NCBI GenBank assembly: GCA_902565645.1
Contig: CACFFJ010000007.1
Coordinates: forward strand, 1-47,418
Reading direction: 5' to 3'
Length of the DNA: 47,418 nt
DNA from: an uncultured Candidatus Actinomarina sp.
GTDB lineage: Bacteria; Actinomycetota; Acidimicrobiia; Actinomarinales; Actinomarinaceae
The position numbers and the translations under genes were made by a program. Below, piece after piece: positions 19,086 through 27,297 of this stretch. Below the pieces are notes generated by a model. That model saw only the letters and a program-made list of their open reading frames with translations, had not been told where the DNA came from and ran no database searches. How positions within the stretch are numbered: the stretch's first letter is position 1; every line of letters starts with the position of its first letter.

Positions 19086-19952
19086 TTGTCTATAAAAAGA
19101 CCTGAAGTTTTGTTGCTAGTAGGAATGTCTGGAGCTGGTAGATCAGCAAGTTCAAATGTATTTGAAGATTTAGGATACTATGTTATTGAAAATTTACCAC
19201 CTGATTTAGTTGAATCAGTTGTGCAATCAAATGATGTAGCTGAATCAAACAGACAACTAGTCCTTACTGTTGATCCTCGAGAAGGAGTAGCACAAGGTGA
19301 ACTAAATAAAAGCCTCGACAGATTAAGTCAGTCTGGAGTTTTAACAAGAGTAATATTTTTAGACGCTGATACTGAGACATTAATTGAAAGATATGAGGAG
19401 AACAGAAGACCGCATCCAATGGGACAAGAGTCATTATCACAATCTGTAAAGATGGAACGAGATATGTTAAAACCAATTCGTGAATTAGCTGATCTAGTAA
19501 TTGATACGACCGATATGAACGTTCATGAACTAAGAAAAAGAATAATTGAAGGATTTCAAGGAGAAGCAACAAACCAAGATTTAAAAATTTCTGTCACATC
19601 ATTTGGTTTCAAAAATGGTACTCCGAGAGATGCTGATTTAGTTTTAGATGTTAGGTTTTTACCTAATCCTCACTGGAGAGAAGAATTAAGAGCATCTACT
19701 GGCCAGTCTCCAATGGTTAGAAATTATGTATTATCATTTGAAGATGCACAAGTATTTTTAGATAAAGCTAAAGATATGATTGAATTTCTACTACCAAGAT
19801 TTACATCTGAAGGTAAGTCATATGTCGGTATTGCAATAGGTTGTACTGGAGGGAAACATAGGAGTGTTGTTATGACAGAAGAGATTGGCAACTGGTTAAA
19901 AAATGATGGAAAGGATGCTGTAATTCTCCATAGAGATATGAAAGAAGCATAA
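19086..19952 (+). CDS. rapZ: RapZ/YvcJ family nucleotide-binding protein
   Basis: RapZ-type P-loop proteins bind nucleotides and, in E. coli, adapt a small RNA to RNase E; the role in Actinobacteria is less clear. The P-loop GMSGAGRSAS is near residue 13, RRPHPMG near 115, and the C-terminal GCTGGKHRSVVMTE is diagnostic. Length 288 is normal. In most Actinobacteria rapZ sits between uvrC and yvcK-whiA-gap-pgk; here pgk follows one base after the rapZ stop, so yvcK, whiA and gap are absent from the expected place. Confidence 0.95.
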   Translation: MSIKRPEVLLLVGMSGAGRSASSNVFEDLGYYVIENLPPDLVESVVQSNDVAESNRQLVLTVDPREGVAQGELNKSLDRLSQSGVLTRVIFLDADTETLIERYEENRRPHPMGQESLSQSVKMERDMLKPIRELADLVIDTTDMNVHELRKRIIEGFQGEATNQDLKISVTSFGFKNGTPRDADLVLDVRFLPNPHWREELRASTGQSPMVRNYVLSFEDAQVFLDKAKDMIEFLLPRFTSEGKSYVGIAIGCTGGKHRSVVMTEEIGNWLKNDGKDAVILHRDMKEA

Positions 19953-19953
19953 A

Positions 19954-21105
19954 TTGACGTCTATAAATTTAGGAAATGTATTAATCCGTTCAGATTTAAA
20001 TGTTCCAATAAATAATGGAAAAATATTAGATAATTTTAGAATTATAAAATCAGTTGAGTATGTACAAAAAATTGAAAACATCTCTAAAAACATTACTTTC
20101 ATAAGTCACTTAGGCAGACCAAAGGGAATAGAAAGTTCTTTATCTTTGAAACCTGTTGCTGATGAAATAAGTAAATTATTAAATCGGGATGTGACCTTTA
20201 TAAATGAAAATATATATGAAGAAATTGAAAATTTGTTTAAAACCAGAAATAAAGAAATATTTTTATTAGAAAATTTAAGATTTAATGAAGGCGAAATAAC
20301 TAACGAAAATAAATTTGCAAAAAAATTAGCTAAACCTTTCGATACCTTTATTTTAGATGCTTTTGGTGCATCACACAGAGAGCATGCATCAATAGTTGGA
20401 ATTGGAAATTACTTAGATTCATACCAAGGTCCTTTAATGTCAAAGGAGATTGAAGAATTAGATAAGGTATTAAGTAAAACCAAAGGTACTTTTTCAATCA
20501 TACTTGGTGGGGCAAAGATATCAGATAAATTAGGACTAATTAAAAATTTACTTCCTCGTGTTAATAATTTATTAATAGGAGGGGGAATGTGTTTTACTTT
20601 CTTGAAAGCCTTAGGTCACAATATAGGTAATTCATTATGTGATGATGAATTAATTATTTCAGCCAAGGAAATTTTAGAATCAGCTGATGGTAAAAAGATA
20701 ATTTTACCAATTGACTTTGGAGTTACAAAATCAATTGTTAGTAATAAAAGAGAAGATATTGTTTTATCTGATTTTAGAGATGATCATATAGGCATTGATA
20801 TAGGAACCCAAACAGTTAATAAATTTCAAGAAATATTATCTAAATCTAAAACTATATTTTGGAATGGTCCAATGGGAATATTTGAAGTTGATGAATTTAG
20901 CTATGGAACAAAGGAAATAACCAAAGCAATAGCTGAGATGAAAGTTTACTCAATAGTGGGTGGGGGAGACTCAGTAAATGCAATTAATAAATTTTCTAGT
21001 CTAGACAAATTTAACCATGTATCAACTGGCGGTGGAGCTTCTCTAGAGTACTTAGAAGGAAAAGCTCTACCGGGTGTAAATATTTATAATCAACTTATAA
21101 TTTAG
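19954..21105 (+). CDS. pgk: Phosphoglycerate kinase
   Basis: Pgk transfers phosphate between 1,3-bisphosphoglycerate and ADP in glycolysis. Visible motifs are LIRSDLNVPI near the start, the substrate-binding HLGRPKG, the LLENLRFNEGE segment, GGAKISDKLG, the nucleotide-binding WNGPMGIFEVDEF and the C-terminal GGGDSVNAI and STGGGASLEYLEGKALPG. Length 383 is slightly short because the N-terminus is trimmed. I take the TTG at 19954, one base after the rapZ stop; there is no ATG before the first conserved strand. Confidence 0.96.
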   Translation: MTSINLGNVLIRSDLNVPINNGKILDNFRIIKSVEYVQKIENISKNITFISHLGRPKGIESSLSLKPVADEISKLLNRDVTFINENIYEEIENLFKTRNKEIFLLENLRFNEGEITNENKFAKKLAKPFDTFILDAFGASHREHASIVGIGNYLDSYQGPLMSKEIEELDKVLSKTKGTFSIILGGAKISDKLGLIKNLLPRVNNLLIGGGMCFTFLKALGHNIGNSLCDDELIISAKEILESADGKKIILPIDFGVTKSIVSNKREDIVLSDFRDDHIGIDIGTQTVNKFQEILSKSKTIFWNGPMGIFEVDEFSYGTKEITKAIAEMKVYSIVGGGDSVNAINKFSSLDKFNHVSTGGGASLEYLEGKALPGVNIYNQLII

Positions 21106-21112
21106 AGGAACA

Positions 21113-21877
21113 ATGAAAAAAATAATAATAGGTAATTGGAAATTAAACTTAGATCATCTAGAAGCTATTCAGCTTCTACAAAAACTTAATTACACGATTG
21201 AAGAAGGCAAAGAAGAGAAGATAGATATAGTAGTTTCTCCGTCTCATACATCTTTACGATCCATTCAAACAATTATTGATACAGATAAATTAAATATTCA
21301 ACTATCCGCACAAGATGTATCTCAATTTTCTGGAGGAGCATATACAGGAGAAGTTTCAAGTTACCAATTAAATAAATTGAATGTAAGTTATTGTATTGTT
21401 GGACATTCTGAAAGAAGAATAGAATTTAATGAAAGTGATGAAGTAATTAACCAAAAAATACACAACTTAGTTAGAGAGGGGATAACACCAATAATATGCT
21501 TTGGTGAGACATTAGAACAAAGAAATAGTAATCAATATTTAGAACATATTACAAATCAAATTAATTCGGCTGTTAAAGCTTTAAGAAAAGACAAAGTTGA
21601 AAATCTTGTTTTTGCTTATGAACCAATCTGGGCAATTGGAACAGGAGAAGTTGCTTCTGTAGTAGACGCTGTTGAGGTTTTGTCTATGGTAAAAGAAAAC
21701 ATTTCTGAGAAACCTTTTTATGACAGTGACAGTATCCGTTTTATTTATGGAGGTAGTGTTACTCCTGATAACTCTTCTGAATTATTAAATTCTAAAATTA
21801 TTGATGGAGCTTTAGTTGGTGGAGCATCATTAGATGTCGACAAATTTGTAACGATAATTAATTCAATAGATTTATGA
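21113..21877 (+). CDS. tpiA: Triosephosphate isomerase
   Basis: TpiA interconverts dihydroxyacetone phosphate and glyceraldehyde 3-phosphate. The active-site lysine is in IGNWKLN, the catalytic histidine in IVGHSERR, and the catalytic glutamate in AYEPIWAIGTG; the phosphate-binding YGGSV and GALVGGASLD are also present. Length 254 is normal. An AGAGGAA ribosome-binding site precedes the ATG by about 3 bases. The stop overlaps the gpmA start in ATGA. Confidence 0.98.
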   Translation: MKKIIIGNWKLNLDHLEAIQLLQKLNYTIEEGKEEKIDIVVSPSHTSLRSIQTIIDTDKLNIQLSAQDVSQFSGGAYTGEVSSYQLNKLNVSYCIVGHSERRIEFNESDEVINQKIHNLVREGITPIICFGETLEQRNSNQYLEHITNQINSAVKALRKDKVENLVFAYEPIWAIGTGEVASVVDAVEVLSMVKENISEKPFYDSDSIRFIYGGSVTPDNSSELLNSKIIDGALVGGASLDVDKFVTIINSIDL

Positions 21878-22623
21878 ATTTAATTTTTGTACGCCACGGT
21901 CAAAGTATATGGAATTTAGAAAATAAATTTACAGGTTGGGTAGATATTGGCTTAAGCGATAAAGGCATTCAAGAAGCTATTAAAGCTGGTGAAACGCTAA
22001 TAGAAAATAATTTTATACCTGAAATTTGTTTTACATCTTACTTAAGTAGATCTATAGAAACTTCAAATAAGTTATTAAATGAGTATGAACTAAATATTGT
22101 TAATGGAATAAACATTTTTAAAAGATGGCAATTAAATGAAAGGCATTATGGAGCATTACAAGGTTTGGACAAAATAGATACTGTTAAAAAATATGGTGAA
22201 AAGCAAGTCCACGAGTGGAGGAGAGGTTACAAAACAAAACCCCCTTTAGTTGAAAAAGATTCAAAATTTGACCCAAAACTTGATAAAGCTTATGAAGATA
22301 TTGATACTACTTTACCATTAGGCGAGTCATTAGAAGATGTAGTTACAAGAGTTGAATCAACTTTAAATGAAATTATTGAATTATCGAAAAATAAAAATGT
22401 ACTTGTTGTAGCACATGGAAATAGTATTAGAGCTATGTTGAAAACTATTGAAAATATTTCAGATGAGTCAATAGTTGAAGTTAATATTCCTACAGGAATA
22501 CCCCTCGCTTTTAATATTAACAATGATAAAATAACTAAGATTGGGTACCTGGGTGACCAAAAAGTAATAAAAGAGTTAGAAAAAGAAATTGAGCAGCAAA
22601 CAAAAATAGAAAAGGATAAATAA
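21874..22623 (+). CDS. gpmA: 2,3-bisphosphoglycerate-dependent phosphoglycerate mutase
   Basis: GpmA interconverts 3- and 2-phosphoglycerate. The phosphohistidine motif FVRHGQSIWN is at residues 4-13, followed by NKFTGWVDIGLSDKG, the RHYGALQG segment with its conserved glutamate, and the second active-site histidine in VVAHGNSIRAM. Length 249 is normal for the cofactor-dependent enzyme. It overlaps tpiA by 4 bases and lies between tpiA and secG, a slot often empty or holding ppc in other Actinobacteria, extending the local glycolytic run pgk-tpiA-gpmA. Confidence 0.96.
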   Translation: MNLIFVRHGQSIWNLENKFTGWVDIGLSDKGIQEAIKAGETLIENNFIPEICFTSYLSRSIETSNKLLNEYELNIVNGINIFKRWQLNERHYGALQGLDKIDTVKKYGEKQVHEWRRGYKTKPPLVEKDSKFDPKLDKAYEDIDTTLPLGESLEDVVTRVESTLNEIIELSKNKNVLVVAHGNSIRAMLKTIENISDESIVEVNIPTGIPLAFNINNDKITKIGYLGDQKVIKELEKEIEQQTKIEKDK

Positions 22624-22625
22624 TT

Positions 22626-22862
22626 ATGGAATCTATGACTGCAATACTTATATCAGTTCATATTGTTGTGTCAATTGCACTTATTGCGTTAATTATGCTT
22701 AACAGTGGTAAAGGTGGAGGTTTATCTGATATGTTAGGTGGTCCTGGTGCTTCTGGAAATATTGGCCAAACCCTAGCTGAAAGAAATCTTAGTCGTATTA
22801 CTGCTTTGGTTGCGTTAATGTTTGCAGCAACTACATTATCTTTATTTTGGTTTCTTGACTGA
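22626..22862 (+). CDS. secG: Preprotein translocase subunit SecG
   Basis: SecG is the small accessory subunit of the SecYEG channel. The 78-residue protein has two hydrophobic helices (about residues 5-25 and 55-77) separated by a glycine-rich loop with the typical LNSGKGGGLSDMLGG and the following TLAERNLSRITALVA segment. An AAAGGA lies about 9 bases before the ATG. It follows gpmA after 2 bases. A tRNA-Leu begins only 4 bases after its stop, leaving no room for a separate tRNA promoter. Confidence 0.93.
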   Translation: MESMTAILISVHIVVSIALIALIMLNSGKGGGLSDMLGGPGASGNIGQTLAERNLSRITALVALMFAATTLSLFWFLD

Positions 22863-22866
22863 TAAA

Positions 22867-22950
22867 GCGCGGGTGGCGGAACTGGTAGACGCGCAGGATT
22901 AAGGATCCTGTGGGATAAAACCCGTGGAGGTTCGAGTCCTCTTCCGCGCA
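22867..22950 (+). tRNA. tRNA-Leu (anticodon AAG)
   Basis: This is a class II tRNA: acceptor GCGCGGG pairing with TCCGCGC (G7:U66), D-arm GGCGGAACTGGTAGACGC, anticodon stem CAGGA/TCCTG around loop TTAAGGA, variable arm GGG-ATAAAA-CCC, and T-arm GGAGGTTCGAGTCCTCT; discriminator A, no encoded CCA. Positions 34-36 read AAG, decoding CUU and, if A34 is deaminated to inosine, CUC and CUA. G37 fits a CUN-reading tRNA and argues against UAA. Bacterial Leu tRNAs normally use GAG here. It lies 4 bases after secG and 8 bases before the next gene, so it is probably cut out of a longer transcript. Confidence 0.93.
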
Positions 22951-22958
22951 CAGAAAAA

Positions 22959-23615
22959 ATGAGTAATAAAGAAACTATCGCAATTGTAAATGACCCAGAT
23001 GTTTCTCTTGGTTCCCTTGAAGATAATAAAATCAAGACTCTAAATGCTTGGGAATTAAATTGGGAAGATATGTCCTCTTCCAGTGATTATATAATTTTAG
23101 GTGGACACATGGGTGCCTATGATACTGATAAATATGAGTACCTATTGCCACAAAAAGATTGGCTATCTAGATCTGTAAAAAACGGTACTAAAATATTAGG
23201 AATCTGTTTAGGGTCGCAGTTAGTAGCTGACTCATTAGATGGAAAAGCATATCTTTCTGATCAAATAGAATTTGGTTTTAAAGATTTAAATTTTGTTAGA
23301 AATGATGAAATATTTTCCGATTTTTTAGGTACTGAAGTATTTACTTGGCATAGAGATACATTTGATATTCCATCCAAAGGAGAATTGATTGCTGAAACTA
23401 ATTTTCCACAGATATATAAAATAAACAAAACTTACTGTATTCAATTTCATCCTGAAGTAACAGTTGAACTTTTTGATAAATGGTATGACAGTAAAGTAAG
23501 TAAGAAAGAATTAAGAAATTATGATGTACAGAATACACGTAACAAATTAATAAAAAACGAAAATTTATTGAGTAAAAAAGTTAATAATTTTTATAAAAAG
23601 TGGAAAGAGAGTTAA
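22959..23615 (+). CDS. Class I glutamine amidotransferase-like protein
   Basis: A 218-residue stand-alone class I amidotransferase or related hydrolase. The nucleophile elbow GICLGSQLVAD carries the catalytic cysteine, IQFHPEVT carries the histidine and glutamate, and IILGGHMGAYD precedes them, as in GMP-synthase-type glutaminase domains. No synthetase domain follows, so it is not GuaA; the acceptor is unknown. The ATG lies 8 bases after the tRNA-Leu 3' end and has no Shine-Dalgarno sequence. The stop shares TTAA with the convergent LON-domain gene. Confidence 0.88.
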   Translation: MSNKETIAIVNDPDVSLGSLEDNKIKTLNAWELNWEDMSSSSDYIILGGHMGAYDTDKYEYLLPQKDWLSRSVKNGTKILGICLGSQLVADSLDGKAYLSDQIEFGFKDLNFVRNDEIFSDFLGTEVFTWHRDTFDIPSKGELIAETNFPQIYKINKTYCIQFHPEVTVELFDKWYDSKVSKKELRNYDVQNTRNKLIKNENLLSKKVNNFYKKWKES

Positions 23616-24190
23616 ATCATTCTTTCATTAATTTCATTTAAGTAGTTTTCTAATAAATTATATCTATAACCTATATCATTACTATTTAATAAATTGCTTC
23701 TTAAATCAATTGTCATTGGGATCTTAGTACAAATTTCCCATAGACTTAATATCCTATTTTCAGTATCAATTTCAAAATTAGGTATATCTATATCTAAACC
23801 TTTTTCAATTAACTTAGATAAACTATTTATTATTTTTATTTGAAGCTCATTTAATTCTTCAATTGTTGGAGGTAGCCCAACATCAGTTATTATTTCAGCA
23901 TTACATAGTGGATATTCTGTATCAGTTTCTATACTTTTAATTCTGTACAAATTTACACATTTCACTAAAACTAACTGTTCAGCATGTGATATGTCTCTAT
24001 ACTCAATAACTTCAACTTCTGATATTATTTGGTTTTCTTCTTCAAGATTATTACTTACACAGAAAGTTGTTCTTTGATTTATAGCATCAGCAATAAGTAG
24101 TAAATACCTTGGTTCAAAAACTCTTAATGCTGATTGTTCTGTAGGAAAATATATAATACCAGCACCAAATAATGGAAAATCAACTATCAT
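23612..24190 (-). CDS. LON substrate-binding-domain protein
   Basis: This 192-residue protein consists of a LON N-terminal-type domain without the ATPase or protease parts of Lon. The opening has the family pattern: FPLFGAGIIYFPTEQSALRVFEPRYLLL corresponds to the usual FPL...lfPg..lpLhiFEpRY, shown here by FPLF and VFEPRYLLLI. Stand-alone LON-domain proteins are common in Actinobacteria; their role is not established. It overlaps the convergent amidotransferase by the TTAA shared stop and diverges from guaC across 36 bases. Confidence 0.85.
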   Translation of the reverse strand: MIVDFPLFGAGIIYFPTEQSALRVFEPRYLLLIADAINQRTTFCVSNNLEEENQIISEVEVIEYRDISHAEQLVLVKCVNLYRIKSIETDTEYPLCNAEIITDVGLPPTIEELNELQIKIINSLSKLIEKGLDIDIPNFEIDTENRILSLWEICTKIPMTIDLRSNLLNSNDIGYRYNLLENYLNEINERMI

Positions 24191-24226
24191 AATTTCTGGT
24201 ATTTAGGATAAGGGAAAAAATACATT

Positions 24227-25273
24227 ATGAGAATAGAAGATGAAATTAAATTAACTTTCGATGATGTATTGATAAGACCAAAAAGAAGCACACTCATTTC
24301 ACGCTCTGAAGTAAAGCTTGAAAGAGAATTTAAATTTAGGCACAATAAACATACCTGGAAAGGGATTCCAATATTTTCTGCGAACATGGATACTACGGGA
24401 ACTTTCGAAACTGCTAAAGCATTACAAAAACATAAGATGCTTACTGCTATACATAAATTTTACAACCTAGAAGATTGGAAGAAACATATAGATTCGTTAG
24501 ACCCTAATTATGTATCTGTAACAGTTGGTCAATCAAAAGAAGATTACGATTTAGGAAAGCAAATATTTAAATTAGACAATGATCTTAAATTCTTATGTAT
24601 AGATGTTGCAAATGGATATAGAGAAGATTTCCTGGAAGCTGTAAAAAAATATAGAGAAACTTATAAAGATAAAATTATTATTGCAGGTAATGTAGCAACT
24701 AGAGAAATGACAGAAGCACTGATACTTGCAGGTGCAGATATAGTAAAAATAGGAATTGGTCCTGGCTCGGTATGTACAACCAGAAGTGTCGCTGGTGTTG
24801 GCTACCCACAGTTATCATCTATATCAGAATGCTCTGATGCTGCGCATGGATTAGGTGGTCATGTTTTAGCTGATGGAGGCTGTAAATACCCAGGCGATGT
24901 GTCAAAAGCATTTGGTGCAGGAGCAGATTTTGTAATGTTAGGTGGTATGTTTGCAGGCCATGAAGAATCAGGTGGTGAGCTTGTAACTGATGAAGATGGT
25001 ACTAAGTATAAAGATTTTTATGGCATGTCTTCAACTAAAGCTCAGCAAACATATTATGGCGATTTAGCTTTACATAGAGCTCCAGAGGGAAAAAAGGTAA
25101 GATTAAAATATAAAGGGCCTATAGACCAAACAGTACAATCAATCCTGGGTGGTATGAGATCAGCATGTTCTTATGTAGGAGCTAAAAAACTTAAAGACTT
25201 ACCAAAAAGCACTACTTTTATAAGAGTCACTCAAACTACTAATGAGATATATACAGGGTTTGAAAATCTTTGA
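24227..25273 (+). CDS. guaC: GMP reductase
   Basis: GuaC reduces GMP to IMP with NADPH, returning guanine nucleotides to the purine pool. The protein is close to E. coli GuaC by eye: [20 protein letters not shown] at the start, [12 protein letters not shown], the catalytic loop [10 protein letters not shown] with cysteine 183, and [35 protein letters not shown] and FYGMSS downstream. Length 348 matches. The absence of a CBS-domain insert separates it from IMP dehydrogenase. Its stop overlaps the glutaredoxin start in TTGA. An AAGGG lies 11 bases before the ATG. Confidence 0.95.
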   Translation: MRIEDEIKLTFDDVLIRPKRSTLISRSEVKLEREFKFRHNKHTWKGIPIFSANMDTTGTFETAKALQKHKMLTAIHKFYNLEDWKKHIDSLDPNYVSVTVGQSKEDYDLGKQIFKLDNDLKFLCIDVANGYREDFLEAVKKYRETYKDKIIIAGNVATREMTEALILAGADIVKIGIGPGSVCTTRSVAGVGYPQLSSISECSDAAHGLGGHVLADGGCKYPGDVSKAFGAGADFVMLGGMFAGHEESGGELVTDEDGTKYKDFYGMSSTKAQQTYYGDLALHRAPEGKKVRLKYKGPIDQTVQSILGGMRSACSYVGAKKLKDLPKSTTFIRVTQTTNEIYTGFENL

Positions 25274-25506
25274 AAATAGAAATCTACACTAAAGATAATT
25301 GTATCTGGTGCGACCGAGCAAAAAACTTATTAAATTCTGTAGACTTAACTTATACAGAAATAGATTTATCAGATGATGATGAACGAGAAAAGTTTTACAA
25401 AAAAGTAGGCGATGGAGTGAGTACAGTTCCACAGATATACATTAAAGAAAAAAGAATAGGCGGTTATCCGCAACTAGTTACTTGGTTTGAAGAGAATGGC
25501 TACTAA
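25270..25506 (+). CDS. Glutaredoxin-like protein
   Basis: A 78-residue thioredoxin-fold dithiol protein. It shows the redox motif CIWC at residues 10-13, the cis-proline stretch STVPQIYI and the glutathione-site GGYPQLVTW near the end, as in class I glutaredoxins. It probably reduces disulfides or mixed glutathione/low-molecular-thiol disulfides; mycoredoxin-like use with mycothiol is possible. The TTG start at 25270 overlaps the guaC TGA by one codon frame (TTGA), and the 3' end overlaps the CDF transporter start by 11 bases. Confidence 0.9.
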   Translation: MKIEIYTKDNCIWCDRAKNLLNSVDLTYTEIDLSDDDEREKFYKKVGDGVSTVPQIYIKEKRIGGYPQLVTWFEENGY

Positions 25507-26398
25507 TCAATCATCAAAAACCGTTTTTTTAGCATTATCTGTTAATTTTTTTATAGCTATAGTAAAAACAATTATTTCAGTAATAACTTCATCGAGTGCT
25601 ATGTTTTCTGAAGCTATCCATTCATATGTTGACTCTGCAAATCAGTTTATTTTATGGTTTGGAATGAAACAGTCTAAAAAAGCTAACAAAAAAATATACC
25701 CCCTAGGAAGAGGAAAAGAAGAATATTACTGGACATTAGTTGTTGCAGTTTTAATTTTTACTATTGGAGGACTTGTTTCCCTTGAACATGGTATAGAAGC
25801 ACTTTCTCATCCACATGAATTAAAGAATTTATATATATCAATAATTGTTTTAACAGTATCTATTATTCTCGAGTCTTATGTTCTATACAAAGCAGTTAAA
25901 CAACTTAAACAAACTAGTAACGAAAATAAATCAATAATGAAGTTATTAAAAGAATCAACTGATGGACCCCTAATAGCTATCGTTGTAGAAGATTTTGCTG
26001 CAACCATGGGTCTTTTTATTGCTTTAGTTGGTACTTTATTGTCAAATTTTACAGACAATCCAACTTACGATGCTGTTAGTTCAATTCTTATTGGGGCTCT
26101 TCTTATGATCTCTGGTCTATTTTTAGGTTATGAAATGAAGCATCTAATTACTGGTGAAAGCATAAGTCAAAAGAGCAAAGACAAAATTAGAAAAATAATA
26201 ACTAATAATGAAAAAGTTCTTGAAGTTAAATCTCTAAAAATTGTAACAATAGGAACAAGCAGTTATTTAGCGTTAATTTCAATTGACTATTTAGATAAGT
26301 TAACGGATAAAGAAATAGTTAATTTAAATAAAGAGTTAATAAAAGCAATACAAGATGTAGACAGCGCTGTTACTGAAATTTACTTTAACCCTAAATAA
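25496..26398 (+). CDS. Cation diffusion facilitator, ZnT9-like subfamily
   Basis: A 300-residue cation efflux family protein with about six membrane helices. The second helix contains SEAIHSYVDSANQ (the metal-site H/D-X3-D position), followed by KKIYPLGRGKEEYYWTLVVA, and the fifth helix contains IVVEDFAATMGLFIA. The HSYVD and VVED pattern resembles the ZnT9/SLC30A9-like branch more than YiiP-type zinc exporters. A soluble C-terminal domain follows. I chose the ATG at 25496 (GAAGAG upstream) over a TTG three codons earlier. It overlaps the glutaredoxin gene by 11 bases. Confidence 0.88.
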   Translation: MATNQSSKTVFLALSVNFFIAIVKTIISVITSSSAMFSEAIHSYVDSANQFILWFGMKQSKKANKKIYPLGRGKEEYYWTLVVAVLIFTIGGLVSLEHGIEALSHPHELKNLYISIIVLTVSIILESYVLYKAVKQLKQTSNENKSIMKLLKESTDGPLIAIVVEDFAATMGLFIALVGTLLSNFTDNPTYDAVSSILIGALLMISGLFLGYEMKHLITGESISQKSKDKIRKIITNNEKVLEVKSLKIVTIGTSSYLALISIDYLDKLTDKEIVNLNKELIKAIQDVDSAVTEIYFNPK

Positions 26399-26400
26399 TA

Positions 26401-26406
26401 TAAAAT
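26401..26406 (+). promoter_or_regulatory. Candidate -10 hexamer for msrB (TAAAAT)
   Basis: TAAAAT is followed by six bases (AAAACT) and the msrB ATG at 26413, with no ribosome-binding site. It is a likely leaderless start. Confidence 0.5.
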
Positions 26407-26412
26407 AAAACT

Positions 26413-26784
26413 ATGTCCATTAATAAAGATCATTTATCAGAGGAAGAGGTAGAAGTTACTCAAAATTGTGGAACCGAACCTCCATTTTCTGGAAAATTAT
26501 TATATGAGAAAAGAGAAGGGATTTATAAATGCATTGTTTGTAATAATAAATTATTTGAATCAGAGTCAAAGTTCGAATCTGGAACAGGTTGGCCAAGTTT
26601 TTATGATGCAATAGGAGATACAGTTACAAGCAAAGAAGACAACTCTTTTGGCATGAAGAGGATAGAAATAAACTGTAAAAATTGTGATTCTCATTTAGGA
26701 CATGTATTTAATGATGGACCAACACCTACAGGCCTTCGTTATTGTGTTAATTCTTTAAGTTTAGATTTTGATCCAGTTGAATAA
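26413..26784 (+). CDS. msrB: Peptide-methionine (R)-S-oxide reductase
   Basis: MsrB repairs the R-form of methionine sulfoxide in proteins. The 123-residue protein shows [12 protein letters not shown] near residue 18, structural zinc cysteine pairs at 40/43 and 88/91, SGTGWPSF near 56, [16 protein letters not shown] and the catalytic cysteine at 111 in YCVNS. The position often used by a resolving cysteine (SGCGWPSF in some members) is threonine here. Length is normal. It overlaps the DCC-family gene by 8 bases (TTGAATAA). Confidence 0.95.
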   Translation: MSINKDHLSEEEVEVTQNCGTEPPFSGKLLYEKREGIYKCIVCNNKLFESESKFESGTGWPSFYDAIGDTVTSKEDNSFGMKRIEINCKNCDSHLGHVFNDGPTPTGLRYCVNSLSLDFDPVE

Positions 26785-27085
26785 AATATATATCGATTCT
26801 AATTGCAAAATGTGTAGTAGTTATGGTGAGTTTTTAAAAAATAGAAATTCTAATTTAATTTTAGCTAATCAATTGGATTTAGATAATGAAGACATAGCTA
26901 TAGATGAGCTAGTTTATGAAAAAAATAGTGAAAAATATTATGCTAATGAAGCAATCATAGAGTCACTCTATGATTTAGGTAGATTTTTTAAATTTATAAA
27001 ATTATTCAAAGTCTTTCCTCCAAGTTTTAGTTATTTCTTTTATAAATTATTTGCTAAAAATAGATACAGATTTAATAAAAAGTGA
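26777..27085 (+). CDS. DCC (DUF393)-family thiol-disulfide oxidoreductase-like protein
   Basis: A 102-residue protein with the D-x-x-C-x-x-C motif of the DCC family at its N-terminus ([16 protein letters not shown]). A charged middle and a C-terminal [26 protein letters not shown] segment match the family's usual ending. The biochemical role is unproven; a redox function is inferred from the CxxC. I take the TTG at 26777, which puts the start directly before NKIYIDSNC and overlaps msrB by 8 bases; a TTG three codons earlier is also possible. Confidence 0.82.
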   Translation: MNKIYIDSNCKMCSSYGEFLKNRNSNLILANQLDLDNEDIAIDELVYEKNSEKYYANEAIIESLYDLGRFFKFIKLFKVFPPSFSYFFYKLFAKNRYRFNKK

Positions 27086-27297
27086 AAATTGAAAAAATAT
27101 TTTCTAATAAATTAATTCAATCTTTTTTAGTCTTTTCTATATTTAGAGCAATTTATGGTTTGGCTATTGTTTTAATAGCTTATTTTTTTACTCAAAAATA
27201 CAATTTAAATATATATAGATCATTGCCGATATTTATTTTTTCTATTTTCTTTTCTAGATATATCTTTAAAAAATTAAAAAAACGATTTAATCTCTAA
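27082..27297 (+). CDS. Small two-helix membrane protein, unknown function
   Basis: This 71-residue protein is not recognised. It has two hydrophobic segments (about residues 13-36 and 46-60) and a strongly basic tail (KKLKKRFNL), which predicts both ends in the cytoplasm. The GTG start overlaps the DCC gene stop in GTGA, so translation is probably coupled; this suggests but does not prove a shared role with the DCC protein. The 3' end overlaps convergent yajQ by 11 bases. Confidence 0.65.
   Translation: MKIEKIFSNKLIQSFLVFSIFRAIYGLAIVLIAYFFTQKYNLNIYRSLPIFIFSIFFSRYIFKKLKKRFNL

Noticed and set aside
22867-22950. Reading the tRNA as Leu(UAA)
   Set aside because: With the 5-bp CAGGA/TCCTG stem the seven-base loop is TTAAGGA, so 34-36 is AAG; position 37 is G, not the A usual in UAA/CAA Leu tRNAs.
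22959-23615. GMP synthase (guaA)
   Set aside because: Only the glutaminase domain is present; no ATP-pyrophosphatase or dimerisation domain follows.
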